19,449 nucleotides of DNA from the NCBI GenBank assembly GCA_900313545.1, contig OMRS01000208.1, positions 1-19,449 of the forward strand. The letters are read 5' to 3'. Source of the DNA: an uncultured Eubacteriales bacterium (lineage in GTDB: Bacteria; Bacillota_A; Clostridia; Christensenellales; Aristaeellaceae). Made by a program: the position numbers and the translations under genes. Shown here piece after piece: positions 7,894 through 14,992 of this stretch; the stretch's first letter is position 1, and every line of letters begins with the position of its first letter. Under the pieces are notes generated by a model that had not been told where the DNA came from, did no database searches, and saw only the letters and a program-made list of their open reading frames with translations.

Positions 7894-8357
7894 TCGAATG
7901 CGGACAGCTGGCCCCGGATTTTGTACTGTCGGACCAGGACGGAAGGGAGCAGCGCCTCTCGGATTACAGGGGTCAGTGGGTGATTGTGTACTTTTACCCC
8001 AAAGACAGCACGGCCGGGTGCACCCGGCAGGCCTGCGGCTTTCAGGAGCGGCTGCCCCAGATCCGGAAAAACGGTGCGCAGGTCCTGGGCATCAGCCGGG
8101 ACTCGGCGGCCTCCCACATCCGTTTCCGTGAAAAATACGGCCTGACCTTTCCGCTGTTGTCGGATCCGGATCACCGGGTGACGGAACTCTACGGCGCGTG
8201 GGGCGAGAAAAAGAGCTACGGGAAGGTGACCATGGGCGTGATTCGCACCTCTTACCTTATCGACCCTGAAGGCGTGGTCAGGGATGCCCGGGGAGGGGTC
8301 AGGGCTGCGGATAATCCGGAAGACATGCTGCGCAGGCTGGAGGAAATTCGCTCATGA
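7890..8357 (+). CDS. bcp: Thiol peroxidase of the Bcp/PrxQ type
   Basis: A 155-residue peroxiredoxin, the usual length for Bcp. These cytosolic enzymes reduce hydrogen peroxide and organic peroxides using thioredoxin. The active site reads PKDSTAGCTRQAC: Pro37, Thr41 and peroxidatic Cys44 form the PxxxTxxC motif, and Cys49, five residues on, is the resolving Cys typical of the PrxQ class. The family's usual Pro before Gly-Cys is Ala here (TAGC, not TPGC). The pattern GxxAPDFxLxDxxG at the N-terminus and RTSYLIDPEGVV near the C-terminus also fit. The start ATG overlaps the IMPase stop, with AAGGAGG (7876-7882) seven bases upstream, and its stop overlaps the next gene's ATG. It lies in a tightly coupled three-gene unit. 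Confidence 0.95.
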   Translation: MIECGQLAPDFVLSDQDGREQRLSDYRGQWVIVYFYPKDSTAGCTRQACGFQERLPQIRKNGAQVLGISRDSAASHIRFREKYGLTFPLLSDPDHRVTELYGAWGEKKSYGKVTMGVIRTSYLIDPEGVVRDARGGVRAADNPEDMLRRLEEIRS

Positions 8358-9553
8358 GTGTTGCCTTTGTCGAAAATCCCTGGAGACAGCCTCCCCGGGC
8401 CGTGGAGGGATTCCGGAGGCGGGACACGGAGGATGTCTGGCGGGTTCACAGGCAGGTCCAGACATATTCTCCGACACCGCTGCTGTCCGTGCCGGATGTG
8501 GCGAGGTGCTGCGGCATCGGAGAACTGCTGGTCAAGGATGAGTCTTTCCGCTTCGGCCTCAAGGCATTCAAGGGGCTGGGCGGCATTTATGCCATGTTTA
8601 TGCGGATCTGTGAGCGCCTTGGACTGGACCCGAAGACCACGAGCCTGGAGCAGCTGAGGCAGCCTGTCCATCAGAAGGCGATCCGCTCCATGGTCTTTAT
8701 GACCACCAGCGACGGAAATCACGGCAAGGGAGTCAGCTATGCCGCGGGGCTGTTCGGGTGCCAGGCTATCGTCCTGCTGCCCCGGGGAACGGTCCCTGCA
8801 CGGGTGGACGCCATCCGGAAAGCGGGCAACGGCAGGGCCGTGCTCACAGAGATGAACTACGATGACTGTGTGGCCTTCAGCGCCGGAGAGGCGGCAAGGG
8901 AGGGCTACGAGCTGATTCAGGACACCGGGGATGACAGCGCGGATGAGATGCCCGGACGGATCATGCAGGGGTATACCACCATGGTCTGGGAGATCCTGGA
9001 CCGGCTGTCCGTCCAGGAGTCCCCGATGCCCACCCATGTGCTGCTCCAGGCAGGGGTGGGGGCCATGGCGGCCGCCGTGACCGCAGCCCTGGCCTCGGAA
9101 TGTGAGCATCTGCCCCGGATCTATACGGTGGAAAGCGATGCGGCGGCCTGCATCTATGAAAGCATGGTCTCCACCCGGGGAATCCCGGTGTGCGCCTCGG
9201 GCAGCGGCCAGACCATCATGGCCGGGCTGAACTGCGGTACGCCCTGCAGCCATGCGTGGAGGATACTCCGCGAGTTTGTCAGCGGCGCGCTGACCATCGG
9301 GGATGAGGAAGCGGCACTGGGCATGCGGGCGTTGTTTCATGCCCGTCAGCCGGTGGTCTCCGGGGAATCCGGCGCCGCGCCCGTGGGAGCGCTGCTTGCC
9401 CTTCGCGGACGGGATGACCTGCGTGCGCGCATGGGGCTGGACGAGAATTCCCGGGTGCTGGTGATCAGCACGGAGAGCGACACGGACCCGGTCAATTACT
9501 GGCGGATCATCCGTGCAAAAGGGGCACCGGCTCCGGAGAGCAGCGACGCGTAA
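8354..9553 (+). CDS. dpaL: Diaminopropionate ammonia-lyase
   Basis: A 399-residue PLP enzyme of fold type II, of normal length for diaminopropionate ammonia-lyase (YgeX/DpaL), which converts 2,3-diaminopropionate to pyruvate and two ammonia. The PLP lysine should be K73 in LKAFKGLGG, next to the DESFRFGL block typical of the family. TTSDGNHGKGVSYAA carries the conserved Asp-Gly-Asn-His-Gly segment, and IQDTG followed by EMPGRIMQGYTTM matches the second Asp region of the E. coli enzyme. A Gly-rich QAGVGAMAAAV forms the phosphate-binding turn. The ATG overlaps the peroxiredoxin stop (ATGA), with GGAGG (8339-8343) ten bases upstream. The purine-catabolism partners that surround ygeX in E. coli are absent here. 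The alternative, a threonine dehydratase, is less likely given these motifs. Confidence 0.9.
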   Translation: MSVAFVENPWRQPPRAVEGFRRRDTEDVWRVHRQVQTYSPTPLLSVPDVARCCGIGELLVKDESFRFGLKAFKGLGGIYAMFMRICERLGLDPKTTSLEQLRQPVHQKAIRSMVFMTTSDGNHGKGVSYAAGLFGCQAIVLLPRGTVPARVDAIRKAGNGRAVLTEMNYDDCVAFSAGEAAREGYELIQDTGDDSADEMPGRIMQGYTTMVWEILDRLSVQESPMPTHVLLQAGVGAMAAAVTAALASECEHLPRIYTVESDAAACIYESMVSTRGIPVCASGSGQTIMAGLNCGTPCSHAWRILREFVSGALTIGDEEAALGMRALFHARQPVVSGESGAAPVGALLALRGRDDLRARMGLDENSRVLVISTESDTDPVNYWRIIRAKGAPAPESSDA

Positions 9554-9674
9554 ACTGGCTGCCGGACGGGACTGCCCCGGAAGGCGGAAAGAAAGGACAG
9601 TAAAGGCAGTGGGGCAGGTCTCCCTGAGCGGAGGCGCCTTCAATTCCTGAAACCGGGAGAAGGGAGAACGTGAG

Positions 9675-10271
9675 ATGATCACCCTGCGAGGAGCGGAGGC
9701 GGCAGATGTCCCCGCCCTTCTTGAAATATATGCCTGGTATGTGGAACACACGGCTGTCACCTTCGATGTGGAGGTTCCGGATGCGGCGCAGTTCCTTGCC
9801 AAATTGACGGACATCCGCCGGAGGTATCCCTATCTGGTCCTCCTGGAGGATGGAAGGATCCGCGGCTATGCCTATGCCGCACCCCTCAAGGATCGGGCAG
9901 CCTATGACTGGAGCTGCGAGCTGAGCATATATCTGTCTCCCGGGTGCCGGGGAAGGGGACTGGGGAGACGGCTCTACGCGGCTCTGCAGGAGGAACTCTC
10001 GCGCATGGGCATGCGGAACCTGTATGCCTGTATCGCATCCCCGCGGGAGGCGGATGAGACCCTGGACGATGCCAGCGAGGCGTTTCATGCGGCGATGGGC
10101 TTTCGCAGGTGCGCCATGTTTTCCTGCTGCGGGTACAAGTTTGACCGGTGGTATGACATGATCTGGATGGAGAAGATCATCGGAGACCATCCCCGGCAGA
10201 TGCCTGCGATTCTGCCCTGGCCGGGCATGAACGGGGGAGAAAGGGAACGGAGTCATTCCTCCAAAGTGTGA
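9675..10271 (+). CDS. GNAT acetyltransferase, phosphinothricin acetyltransferase-like
   Basis: A 198-residue acyltransferase of the GNAT fold. The order of motifs matches the Pat/MnaT subgroup: IYAWYVEHTAVTFD near the N-terminus, GYAYAAPLKDRAAYDW in the middle, then SIYLSPGCRGRGLGRRL, whose RGRGLG is the acetyl-CoA pyrophosphate loop, and FHAAMGFRRC near the end. Related enzymes acetylate the amino group of phosphinothricin, methionine sulfoximine or other amino acids with acetyl-CoA. The C-terminus is about 20 residues longer than typical and polar. The ATG has GAAGGGAG roughly eight bases upstream. It lies 121 bases after the diaminopropionate lyase gene; no clear promoter or terminator was seen between, so it may belong to that operon. 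The promoter of the next gene overlaps its stop codon. Confidence 0.85.
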   Translation: MITLRGAEAADVPALLEIYAWYVEHTAVTFDVEVPDAAQFLAKLTDIRRRYPYLVLLEDGRIRGYAYAAPLKDRAAYDWSCELSIYLSPGCRGRGLGRRLYAALQEELSRMGMRNLYACIASPREADETLDDASEAFHAAMGFRRCAMFSCCGYKFDRWYDMIWMEKIIGDHPRQMPAILPWPGMNGGERERSHSSKV

Positions 10272-10277
10272 TATAAT
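10269..10277 (+). promoter_or_regulatory. Extended -10 promoter for the redoxin gene
   Basis: TGATATAAT gives a perfect TATAAT (10272-10277) with the TG of an extended -10 box. It overlaps the stop codon of the acetyltransferase gene (ends 10271). No good -35 box lies 16-18 bases upstream, which extended -10 promoters tolerate. The leader to ATG 10326 would be about 40 bases. Confidence 0.6.
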
Positions 10278-10325
10278 GGCGGTGAGGTAACCCTGGCGGA
10301 TGCTGACGACTTACGGGAGGTATTT

Positions 10326-12338
10326 ATGAACAAGCACAGATTATTAGGAATGGTGGCTGCCCTTCTGCTGATGGGCCTCCTGTGTGCCGTGGCCGCAGGG
10401 GAAGGAGCCCATCTGGGCGAGGCGATGTATGATTTTACGGTGCGGACCAGTGACGGCGGGCAGTTTACCCTGTCCCAGGCGCTCCAAAGCAGCGGGGCAG
10501 TGCTCATCAATATCTTCAAGATCAACTGCCCCCCCTGCCGGACGGAATTCCCGTTCCTGCAGGGAGCAAAGGAAAAGTTCGGAGATAAGATTTCCATTAT
10601 TGCGCTGTCCATGGATGAGGACGACACGCTGGAAGCGCTGGAAAGCTTCAGAATGGAAAACGGACTGACCTTCAGCCTGGGCAATGACCAGGATATGAAG
10701 ATGTTTGAATATTTTGCATGTACGGGAACGCCGTGTTCCATCCTGGTGGACAGGTTTGGAAAAATCTGTTTTATGCATGAGTCCATGCTCCCCTCCCAGA
10801 AAATCGTGGAGGACATGTTCGAGGCGGTCCTGGATCCGGCGTATACCCAGTCCAAGGTGTTCACCACCTATCCCCATGCGGCACTGGATGTGAAATATCC
10901 CAGCGATGACCGGCTGACGGAGGCGGCAAGGGCACAGGGCAGCAGTCTGGTCCTCACCTCGGATGCGGAACGGGCCTGCTATCCCTTCAAGCCCGGGACG
11001 ATGGGCGGCGTGAAGGCCGCCTTCGCCTCCAACACGGAGATTCAGGAGAGCACGGCTGCCATGTACACCCAGGTGGAGGCACCAGAGGACGGGCTGCTGA
11101 CCTTTGAGCACTTCATGGCCACCAACATGGTGGGAGACAGCCTGAAGGTCAAGGTGGACGGGCGCATCCGTACGGTCATTGTGGGCGGGGAACCCGAATG
11201 GGAGATGGCCGTCGTTCCCATCGAGAAGGGCACCCATTCCGTGGCCATTGAATTCAGACGGGAAATGATGGGAAAGGTGACCGATCAGGGACTGGTCTGT
11301 GGAATCAACAACATGGACATGCTGTATGGTGAGTATGCGGCGTCCATTGCAGAGTCGCTGCTCAGCTATCCCAGGACCGATGAGTTCAGTATCAGCGTGA
11401 TCAACGACGGGACGGAGCTCTACGGAATCGGAAACGGCTCGGACTATGCGGCGTTGGCCTGGCTTGCGAAGGACGCGAATACGGTGTATTTTGAGGTGAA
11501 ACTGGCCAGCGTGCAGGACCCGGAGTCCTGCGTGGTCGTTGCAGGAGACAACTTCCAGGGGGTTCGCCTGAGCGACTGTACTTCCTTCACCGATGACGGG
11601 TTTGTGGTGGGCCTGCCATATACCCCGGATGAGAATTATTCCTGCATGACGTGTTTTATGTACGATGCCAAGAACAGGGCCGCTACCCAGGCGCTCTATA
11701 TCTGCCGGGATGAGCAGAGCATGAGGGGCCTGGCGGGGGCGCTGGATTGTCAGGACATCCGGCCAATCAAGGACGTACTGCGGGAATTTCAGGAAAAGGG
11801 CGTTGAGGTCACCCTGGAGGAGCTGAACCGGGTAACGAGTCTTGAACAGCTCCCGGGAAGCATCGACGAGCCGAATGAGGATGAGGTGGTGCTGCTTGCC
11901 CGCATCCAGGAGGCTTCCGGAGACAGAGCGCAGCAGACAACGCAGGCACAGCAGGAAGACGCGGCCGTCGGCGCTGAACCGGACAATGACTCCAACGGGC
12001 AGGAAAATGGACCGTCCGAACAGACCGCACGGGATGCAACTGTTTCCCCGGAAACTCCTGCAGGTCCCTCCGGCGTATCGCAGGGGGAATTGGTGATTGT
12101 GGTGCAGGATCAGTACGGCGTGCCGGTACCGGATGTTGTGTGCTCCCTGGTCACGGACAACGATTATATCCCCAAACGTTCGGACAAGCAGGGGCAGATC
12201 CGCATGAACAGCAACCAGCAGGCGTATCATCTGCATATTCTGAAGGTCCCCAAGGGGTATGGCTTCAACCAGAACTTTGAGATCGACACGGAGGCCAGCG
12301 GCGGCATGTACTATGTGACTATCAATCGCAAATCCTGA
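10326..12338 (+). CDS. Exported multidomain redoxin with C-terminal SpaA/Cna-B-like domain
   Basis: A 670-residue exported protein with a signal peptide at about 1-24. Residues about 30-165 form a TlpA/redoxin-type thioredoxin fold with active site CPPC (Cys68, Cys71) and a cis-Pro segment GTPCSILVD. Residues about 225-335 look like the beta-sandwich repeat of Gram-positive surface proteins (GDSLKVKVDG, EPEWEMAVVPIEKGTHSV). Residues about 340-510 are not recognised and include several Cys. A Gln/Glu/Asp/Pro-rich linker (about 520-580) leads to a C-terminal 85-residue domain of prealbumin/SpaA type (VVQDQYGVPVPDVVC, LHILKVPKGY). It has no LPXTG or lipobox, so it may be secreted or held by its partners. 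The likely role is thiol-disulfide exchange outside the membrane. ATG 10326 follows GGGAGG by five bases, and the metallophosphoesterase follows after 30 bases. Confidence 0.8.
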   Translation: MNKHRLLGMVAALLLMGLLCAVAAGEGAHLGEAMYDFTVRTSDGGQFTLSQALQSSGAVLINIFKINCPPCRTEFPFLQGAKEKFGDKISIIALSMDEDDTLEALESFRMENGLTFSLGNDQDMKMFEYFACTGTPCSILVDRFGKICFMHESMLPSQKIVEDMFEAVLDPAYTQSKVFTTYPHAALDVKYPSDDRLTEAARAQGSSLVLTSDAERACYPFKPGTMGGVKAAFASNTEIQESTAAMYTQVEAPEDGLLTFEHFMATNMVGDSLKVKVDGRIRTVIVGGEPEWEMAVVPIEKGTHSVAIEFRREMMGKVTDQGLVCGINNMDMLYGEYAASIAESLLSYPRTDEFSISVINDGTELYGIGNGSDYAALAWLAKDANTVYFEVKLASVQDPESCVVVAGDNFQGVRLSDCTSFTDDGFVVGLPYTPDENYSCMTCFMYDAKNRAATQALYICRDEQSMRGLAGALDCQDIRPIKDVLREFQEKGVEVTLEELNRVTSLEQLPGSIDEPNEDEVVLLARIQEASGDRAQQTTQAQQEDAAVGAEPDNDSNGQENGPSEQTARDATVSPETPAGPSGVSQGELVIVVQDQYGVPVPDVVCSLVTDNDYIPKRSDKQGQIRMNSNQQAYHLHILKVPKGYGFNQNFEIDTEASGGMYYVTINRKS

Positions 12339-12356
12339 TGGGGCGCGGGCCGGTTT

Positions 12357-12361
12357 GGAGG
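12357..12361 (+). promoter_or_regulatory. Ribosome binding site that selects the second ATG
   Basis: GGAGG ends one base before the ATG at 12363 but seven bases before the in-frame ATG at 12369. Normal spacing therefore favours 12369, giving an N-terminus MRLYAIGD with the first metal-binding motif directly behind it. Confidence 0.7.
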
Positions 12362-12368
12362 AATGAGG

Positions 12369-13133
12369 ATGAGGCTGTATGCCATCGGAGACCTGCATCT
12401 CCACTTCGGCTGCGAGAATCCGGTCAGGGCACAGCGCAATGACCCGCTCTGGAAGGACCATGAGAAGCGGTTTGAGCACCTGGCTGCGAAAATCCGTCCC
12501 GAGGATACGCTGGTGCTGGTGGGAGATCACAGCTGGGGAAAGAAGCTGGAGCAGTGCCGGGAGGACCTGGATTTCATCCGGCGGCTGCCGGGGACAAAGG
12601 TTCTGCTGCGGGGCAATCATGATATGTTCTGGGATGCGGGCCGGACGCCGGCGCTTAACCGCGCGTATGAGGGGCAGCTGTTTTTTCTCCAGAACAACCA
12701 TGCCTCCTTTGGACCTGTGGCGCTGGTGGGCACCAAGGGATTTACCTTTGAAGGACCTTTTTTCCTGGACCGCAGGGGCCGGGTGATGGGCTGGGACAGG
12801 GAGGAGGAGCTCCGTGCAGAAAAGCTGGTGCAGCGGGAAGCTGCGCGGCTGAGGGAATCCTTTGAGAGTGCCCGCAGGGACGGTTTTTCCCGATTTATCC
12901 TCTTCCTGCACTATCCTCCCACGAGCATTCTTGAGGAAGATAGCGTCTTTACCCGAATGGCCATGGAATACGGGGCGGAACAGGTGATCTACGCGCACTC
13001 CCACGGAGAAAGCCGCTATGCAGACAGTATCCTGGGGATGTACCGGGGAATCCGGTACCGGCTGGTTTCAGGCGACTATCTCAGGTGGGACCCGGAGATG
13101 ATCCTGGAGCTTCCGGATCCGGCTGTGCGATGA
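12369..13133 (+). CDS. Metallophosphoesterase (calcineurin-like, COG1768 type)
   Basis: A 254-residue cytosolic two-metal phosphohydrolase. The calcineurin-like motifs appear in order: GDLHLH (D8, H10), VGDHSWG, LLRGNHD (residues 80-85, with N83-H84), LHYPP (H181) and AHSHG (H210, H212). The last motif is usually GHTH, so the Gly is Ala here. The overall pattern, including DLDFIRRLPGTKVLLRGNHD, is like the uncharacterised predicted phosphohydrolases of COG1768 in Bacillota; the substrate is unknown. It follows the redoxin gene by 30 bases and is likely co-transcribed with it. Nothing else suggests a joint function. The start at 12369 was chosen on ribosome-site spacing. Confidence 0.88.
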   Translation: MRLYAIGDLHLHFGCENPVRAQRNDPLWKDHEKRFEHLAAKIRPEDTLVLVGDHSWGKKLEQCREDLDFIRRLPGTKVLLRGNHDMFWDAGRTPALNRAYEGQLFFLQNNHASFGPVALVGTKGFTFEGPFFLDRRGRVMGWDREEELRAEKLVQREAARLRESFESARRDGFSRFILFLHYPPTSILEEDSVFTRMAMEYGAEQVIYAHSHGESRYADSILGMYRGIRYRLVSGDYLRWDPEMILELPDPAVR

Positions 13134-13213
13134 AGATGCGCAGAAGCAGGCGAACGGAGACCGCCCGGAATGGGGGAAACGGCCTTTCTATCATGGCAAA
13201 GCTCAGGCAGGTG

Positions 13214-13222
13214 TGATAAGAT
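13214..13222 (+). promoter_or_regulatory. Possible extended -10 promoter of the diguanylate cyclase gene
   Basis: TGATAAGAT offers a TAAGAT box (13217-13222, 5/6 match) with an extended TG. The best -35 candidate at 17-base spacing, TGGCAA (13194-13199), matches only half the consensus. It lies in a 187-base gap with no gene, about 100 bases before ATG 13321. Confidence 0.35.
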
Positions 13223-13320
13223 AAGAATGGTCAGGAGTATAGGCGGTTGTCGGCATACATAAACCGGGGGTGACAGGGAGAGTTGCCCGTAGATCTGAGA
13301 GCAGAAGGAGTGTCAAGGCG

Positions 13321-14388
13321 ATGTATACCATAGAACAGCTTTCCCGTTATCCGTTCTTTGCAGATAAGCTGAAGAAGACCGGAATTCAGCACATGCTGGA
13401 CCCCCTGACGGGACTGGTTTCGCGAGCGTATATCCTGGACTTTGCCAGGGAACTGATTCAGGAGAATACGCCGTTTACCTTTGGCATTTTGGATCTGGAC
13501 AATTTCAAGTTTATCAATGACACCTACGGGCATCCCGCCGGAGACGGGGTGCTGGCGGATGTGGCGGTCCATCTGTCCTCATATCTGGAAGGTTTCGGTG
13601 TGGCCGGCCGCTTTGGCGGCGATGAGTTCCTGTTTATCAATTTCAGGGACCTGAAGTATGAGGAAAAAAAATCCTTCCTGATCGACCTGTATCTGAATTC
13701 CGAAACCCTGCGGAAAAATGTGAAGCTGGAGGGATACAGCCCGTTCATCACCGGAACGGTGGGCTGTGCCACCTTTCCGGAGGATGCGGACAGCTTTGAA
13801 GAGCTGTTCTCCTTGATTGACAAGACGCTTTACCGCGGAAAGACCAAGGGTCGCAACTGTTACATCATTTATATGGAGGCCAAGCACAAAAACATCGAGA
13901 TACGGAAACTTGCAAGGAAGGGCATGTTTTCCATTATGCACAGCATGATTCGTCAGTTTGAGATGGTTCCCGGACTGAGAAACCGGCTGCAATCCGTGAC
14001 CCCGCTTCTGATGGAGGAGCTGCAGATTTTTGACTTGTATTATGCAGGAAAAAACCGGATTCTCCGTTCAGTCAGAGACCAGACGCTAGCCGAGCCGGTA
14101 CCGGACATCGCAGAAGCTTTTTCAAGCGATGTGCTGTATACCACAAATGACCTGGAGCAGATGAAGACCGTTTGCCCGGTGTCTTATCAGACACTGGTGA
14201 AAATGGAGACGGAAACCGTCATGATGACCGAGGTCCGCATTGATGCCAATGAAGCCTATGGCTACCTGATCTGTGCTCAGTCCCGGAGCAGGAGAATCTG
14301 GCAGCAGGATGAATGCGCCATCCTGTATTTCCTGAGCAAGATGGTGGCTGCCCATATCCGCATCAATGGGGATTCCCTGGATGAGTAG
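13321..14388 (+). CDS. Diguanylate cyclase: GGDEF domain followed by GAF-like domain
   Basis: A 355-residue protein without signal peptide or membrane segments. A GGDEF domain covers about residues 27-185: DPLTGLVSR, GILDLDNFKFINDTYGH with the metal-binding Asp, FGGDEF with GGDEF at 99-103, and LYRGKTKGRN near its end. The signature is intact, so it should make cyclic di-GMP from two GTP. The RxxD inhibitory site expected just before GGDEF is absent (EGFG there). Residues about 205-345 look like a GAF sensor domain, reversing the common sensor-then-GGDEF order. ATG 13321 is favoured because AGAAGGAG (13303-13310) lies ten bases upstream; an in-frame GTG at 13270 lacks a ribosome site. It appears to be a single-gene unit, and the ligand is unknown. 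Confidence 0.88.
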   Translation: MYTIEQLSRYPFFADKLKKTGIQHMLDPLTGLVSRAYILDFARELIQENTPFTFGILDLDNFKFINDTYGHPAGDGVLADVAVHLSSYLEGFGVAGRFGGDEFLFINFRDLKYEEKKSFLIDLYLNSETLRKNVKLEGYSPFITGTVGCATFPEDADSFEELFSLIDKTLYRGKTKGRNCYIIYMEAKHKNIEIRKLARKGMFSIMHSMIRQFEMVPGLRNRLQSVTPLLMEELQIFDLYYAGKNRILRSVRDQTLAEPVPDIAEAFSSDVLYTTNDLEQMKTVCPVSYQTLVKMETETVMMTEVRIDANEAYGYLICAQSRSRRIWQQDECAILYFLSKMVAAHIRINGDSLDE

Positions 14389-14472
14389 GGACAAAACCCC
14401 GTGGAAGATTCCCGGAGGCTGTGCAGAGATGTGCTTTCGGTACCTGATTTTTTTTCATATCTTACAAAAGTT

Positions 14473-14502
14473 TTGACACCTAAGTGAATTTTGAGGTATA
14501 AT
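14473..14502 (+). promoter_or_regulatory. Consensus sigma-A promoter of the small secreted protein gene
   Basis: A perfect TTGACA (14473-14478) and a perfect TATAAT (14497-14502) are spaced by 18 bases. This is the best match to consensus in the window and predicts strong, basal expression. Transcription would begin near 14509, leaving a leader of about 74 bases. Confidence 0.9.
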
Positions 14503-14545
14503 CTATCCTGGACAGAATCCTCCGGGACTGCGTTGCCCCGAAGGG

Positions 14546-14580
14546 TGGGCTGTTAATCAGAATAGAGGAGGTTGAGCCCA
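14546..14580 (+). promoter_or_regulatory. Leader hairpin enclosing the ribosome binding site
   Basis: TGGGCT (14546-14551) can pair with AGCCCA (14575-14580), placing AGGAGG (14566-14571) inside the 23-base loop. The GGGC of its left arm can instead pair with GCCC at 14535-14538. The spacing from AGGAGG to the ATG (11 bases) is long. A regulatory role is inference only; a six-base stem may occur by chance. Confidence 0.25.
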
Positions 14581-14582
14581 GA

Positions 14583-14948
14583 ATGAAGAGATTTACGATG
14601 ATGCTTGCAGCTCTGCTGCTTGTCTGCATGGCTGTAGGCGTTCTGGCAGAAACGGCTGCCGAGCTTCCCAAGCCCGCGACCGAGAACAATGGTACGGAAT
14701 ACAGGGTCTACTGTGCGGATGAGAAGGGAAATCCCGTTGCCGGTGCAACGATTCAGTTCTGCTCCGATGTGTCCTGCATGATGAAAAAGACCGATGAAAC
14801 CGGTCTGGCGATCTTTGCTGAACAGCCCGGTCATTACACCGTGCACCTGCTCAAGCCGCCCAAGGGCTATGAAAAGGATTCCACTGAGTATCCCGCACCT
14901 GAGACCTGCGGTGACGTGGTTATCGTGCTGAAGACCGCTGCCCAATAA
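14583..14948 (+). CDS. Small secreted SpaA/Cna-B-like beta-sandwich protein
   Basis: A 121-residue precursor with a signal peptide (1-22, cut after VLA) and a mature chain of 99 residues. The mature part has the pattern of a single prealbumin/SpaA-like domain: YCADEKGNPVAGATI, then TDETG, then VHLLKPPKGYE, and a closing strand VVIVLK. Four Cys in the mature chain could form disulfides. No LPXTG motif, membrane anchor or catalytic motif is present. It resembles the C-terminal domain of the redoxin at 10326, especially in the stretch ending KPPKGY / KVPKGY. The gene is monocistronic, with a perfect promoter and a strong terminator, so it should be abundant. Function is unknown; an adhesive, structural or redoxin-linked role is possible. 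ATG 14583 is preceded by AGGAGG at 14566-14571. Confidence 0.8.
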   Translation: MKRFTMMLAALLLVCMAVGVLAETAAELPKPATENNGTEYRVYCADEKGNPVAGATIQFCSDVSCMMKKTDETGLAIFAEQPGHYTVHLLKPPKGYEKDSTEYPAPETCGDVVIVLKTAAQ

Positions 14949-14954
14949 ATTCGG

Positions 14955-14992
14955 AAACCCCTTCTCTTCCAGACGAAGAGAAGGGGTTTTTT
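14955..14992 (+). terminator. Strong Rho-independent terminator after the small secreted protein gene
   Basis: A 15-bp perfect stem (14955-14969 with 14975-14989) encloses loop CAGAC. The core arms are CCCCTTCTCTTC and GAAGAGAAGGGG, followed by six T (14987-14992). It begins seven bases after the stop and may also work on the other strand because A residues precede the left arm. Confidence 0.95.

Noticed and set aside
9572..9617. Inverted repeat CTGCCCC / GGGGCAG in the gap before the acetyltransferase
   Set aside because: Seven bases with a loop of more than 30 and no T tract; this can arise by chance at this GC content.
8252..9814. 520-codon open frame on the - strand
   Set aside because: It is opposite the diaminopropionate lyase gene, whose motifs are intact; the - strand protein has no domain pattern.
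10344..13004. 886-codon open frame on the - strand
   Set aside because: It lies antiparallel to the redoxin and metallophosphoesterase genes, which carry clear motifs, signal peptide and ribosome sites. The - strand product is rich in His, Gln and Arg with no recognisable domain, as expected from a high-GC shadow frame.
14448..14455. Run of eight T after the diguanylate cyclase as a terminator
   Set aside because: No stable stem precedes it; only a short GCA/TGC pairing was found.
14583..14948. Sortase-anchored pilin interpretation of the small secreted protein
   Set aside because: No LPXTG-like motif, C-terminal membrane segment or sortase gene is visible; only the domain resemblance supports a pilin link.
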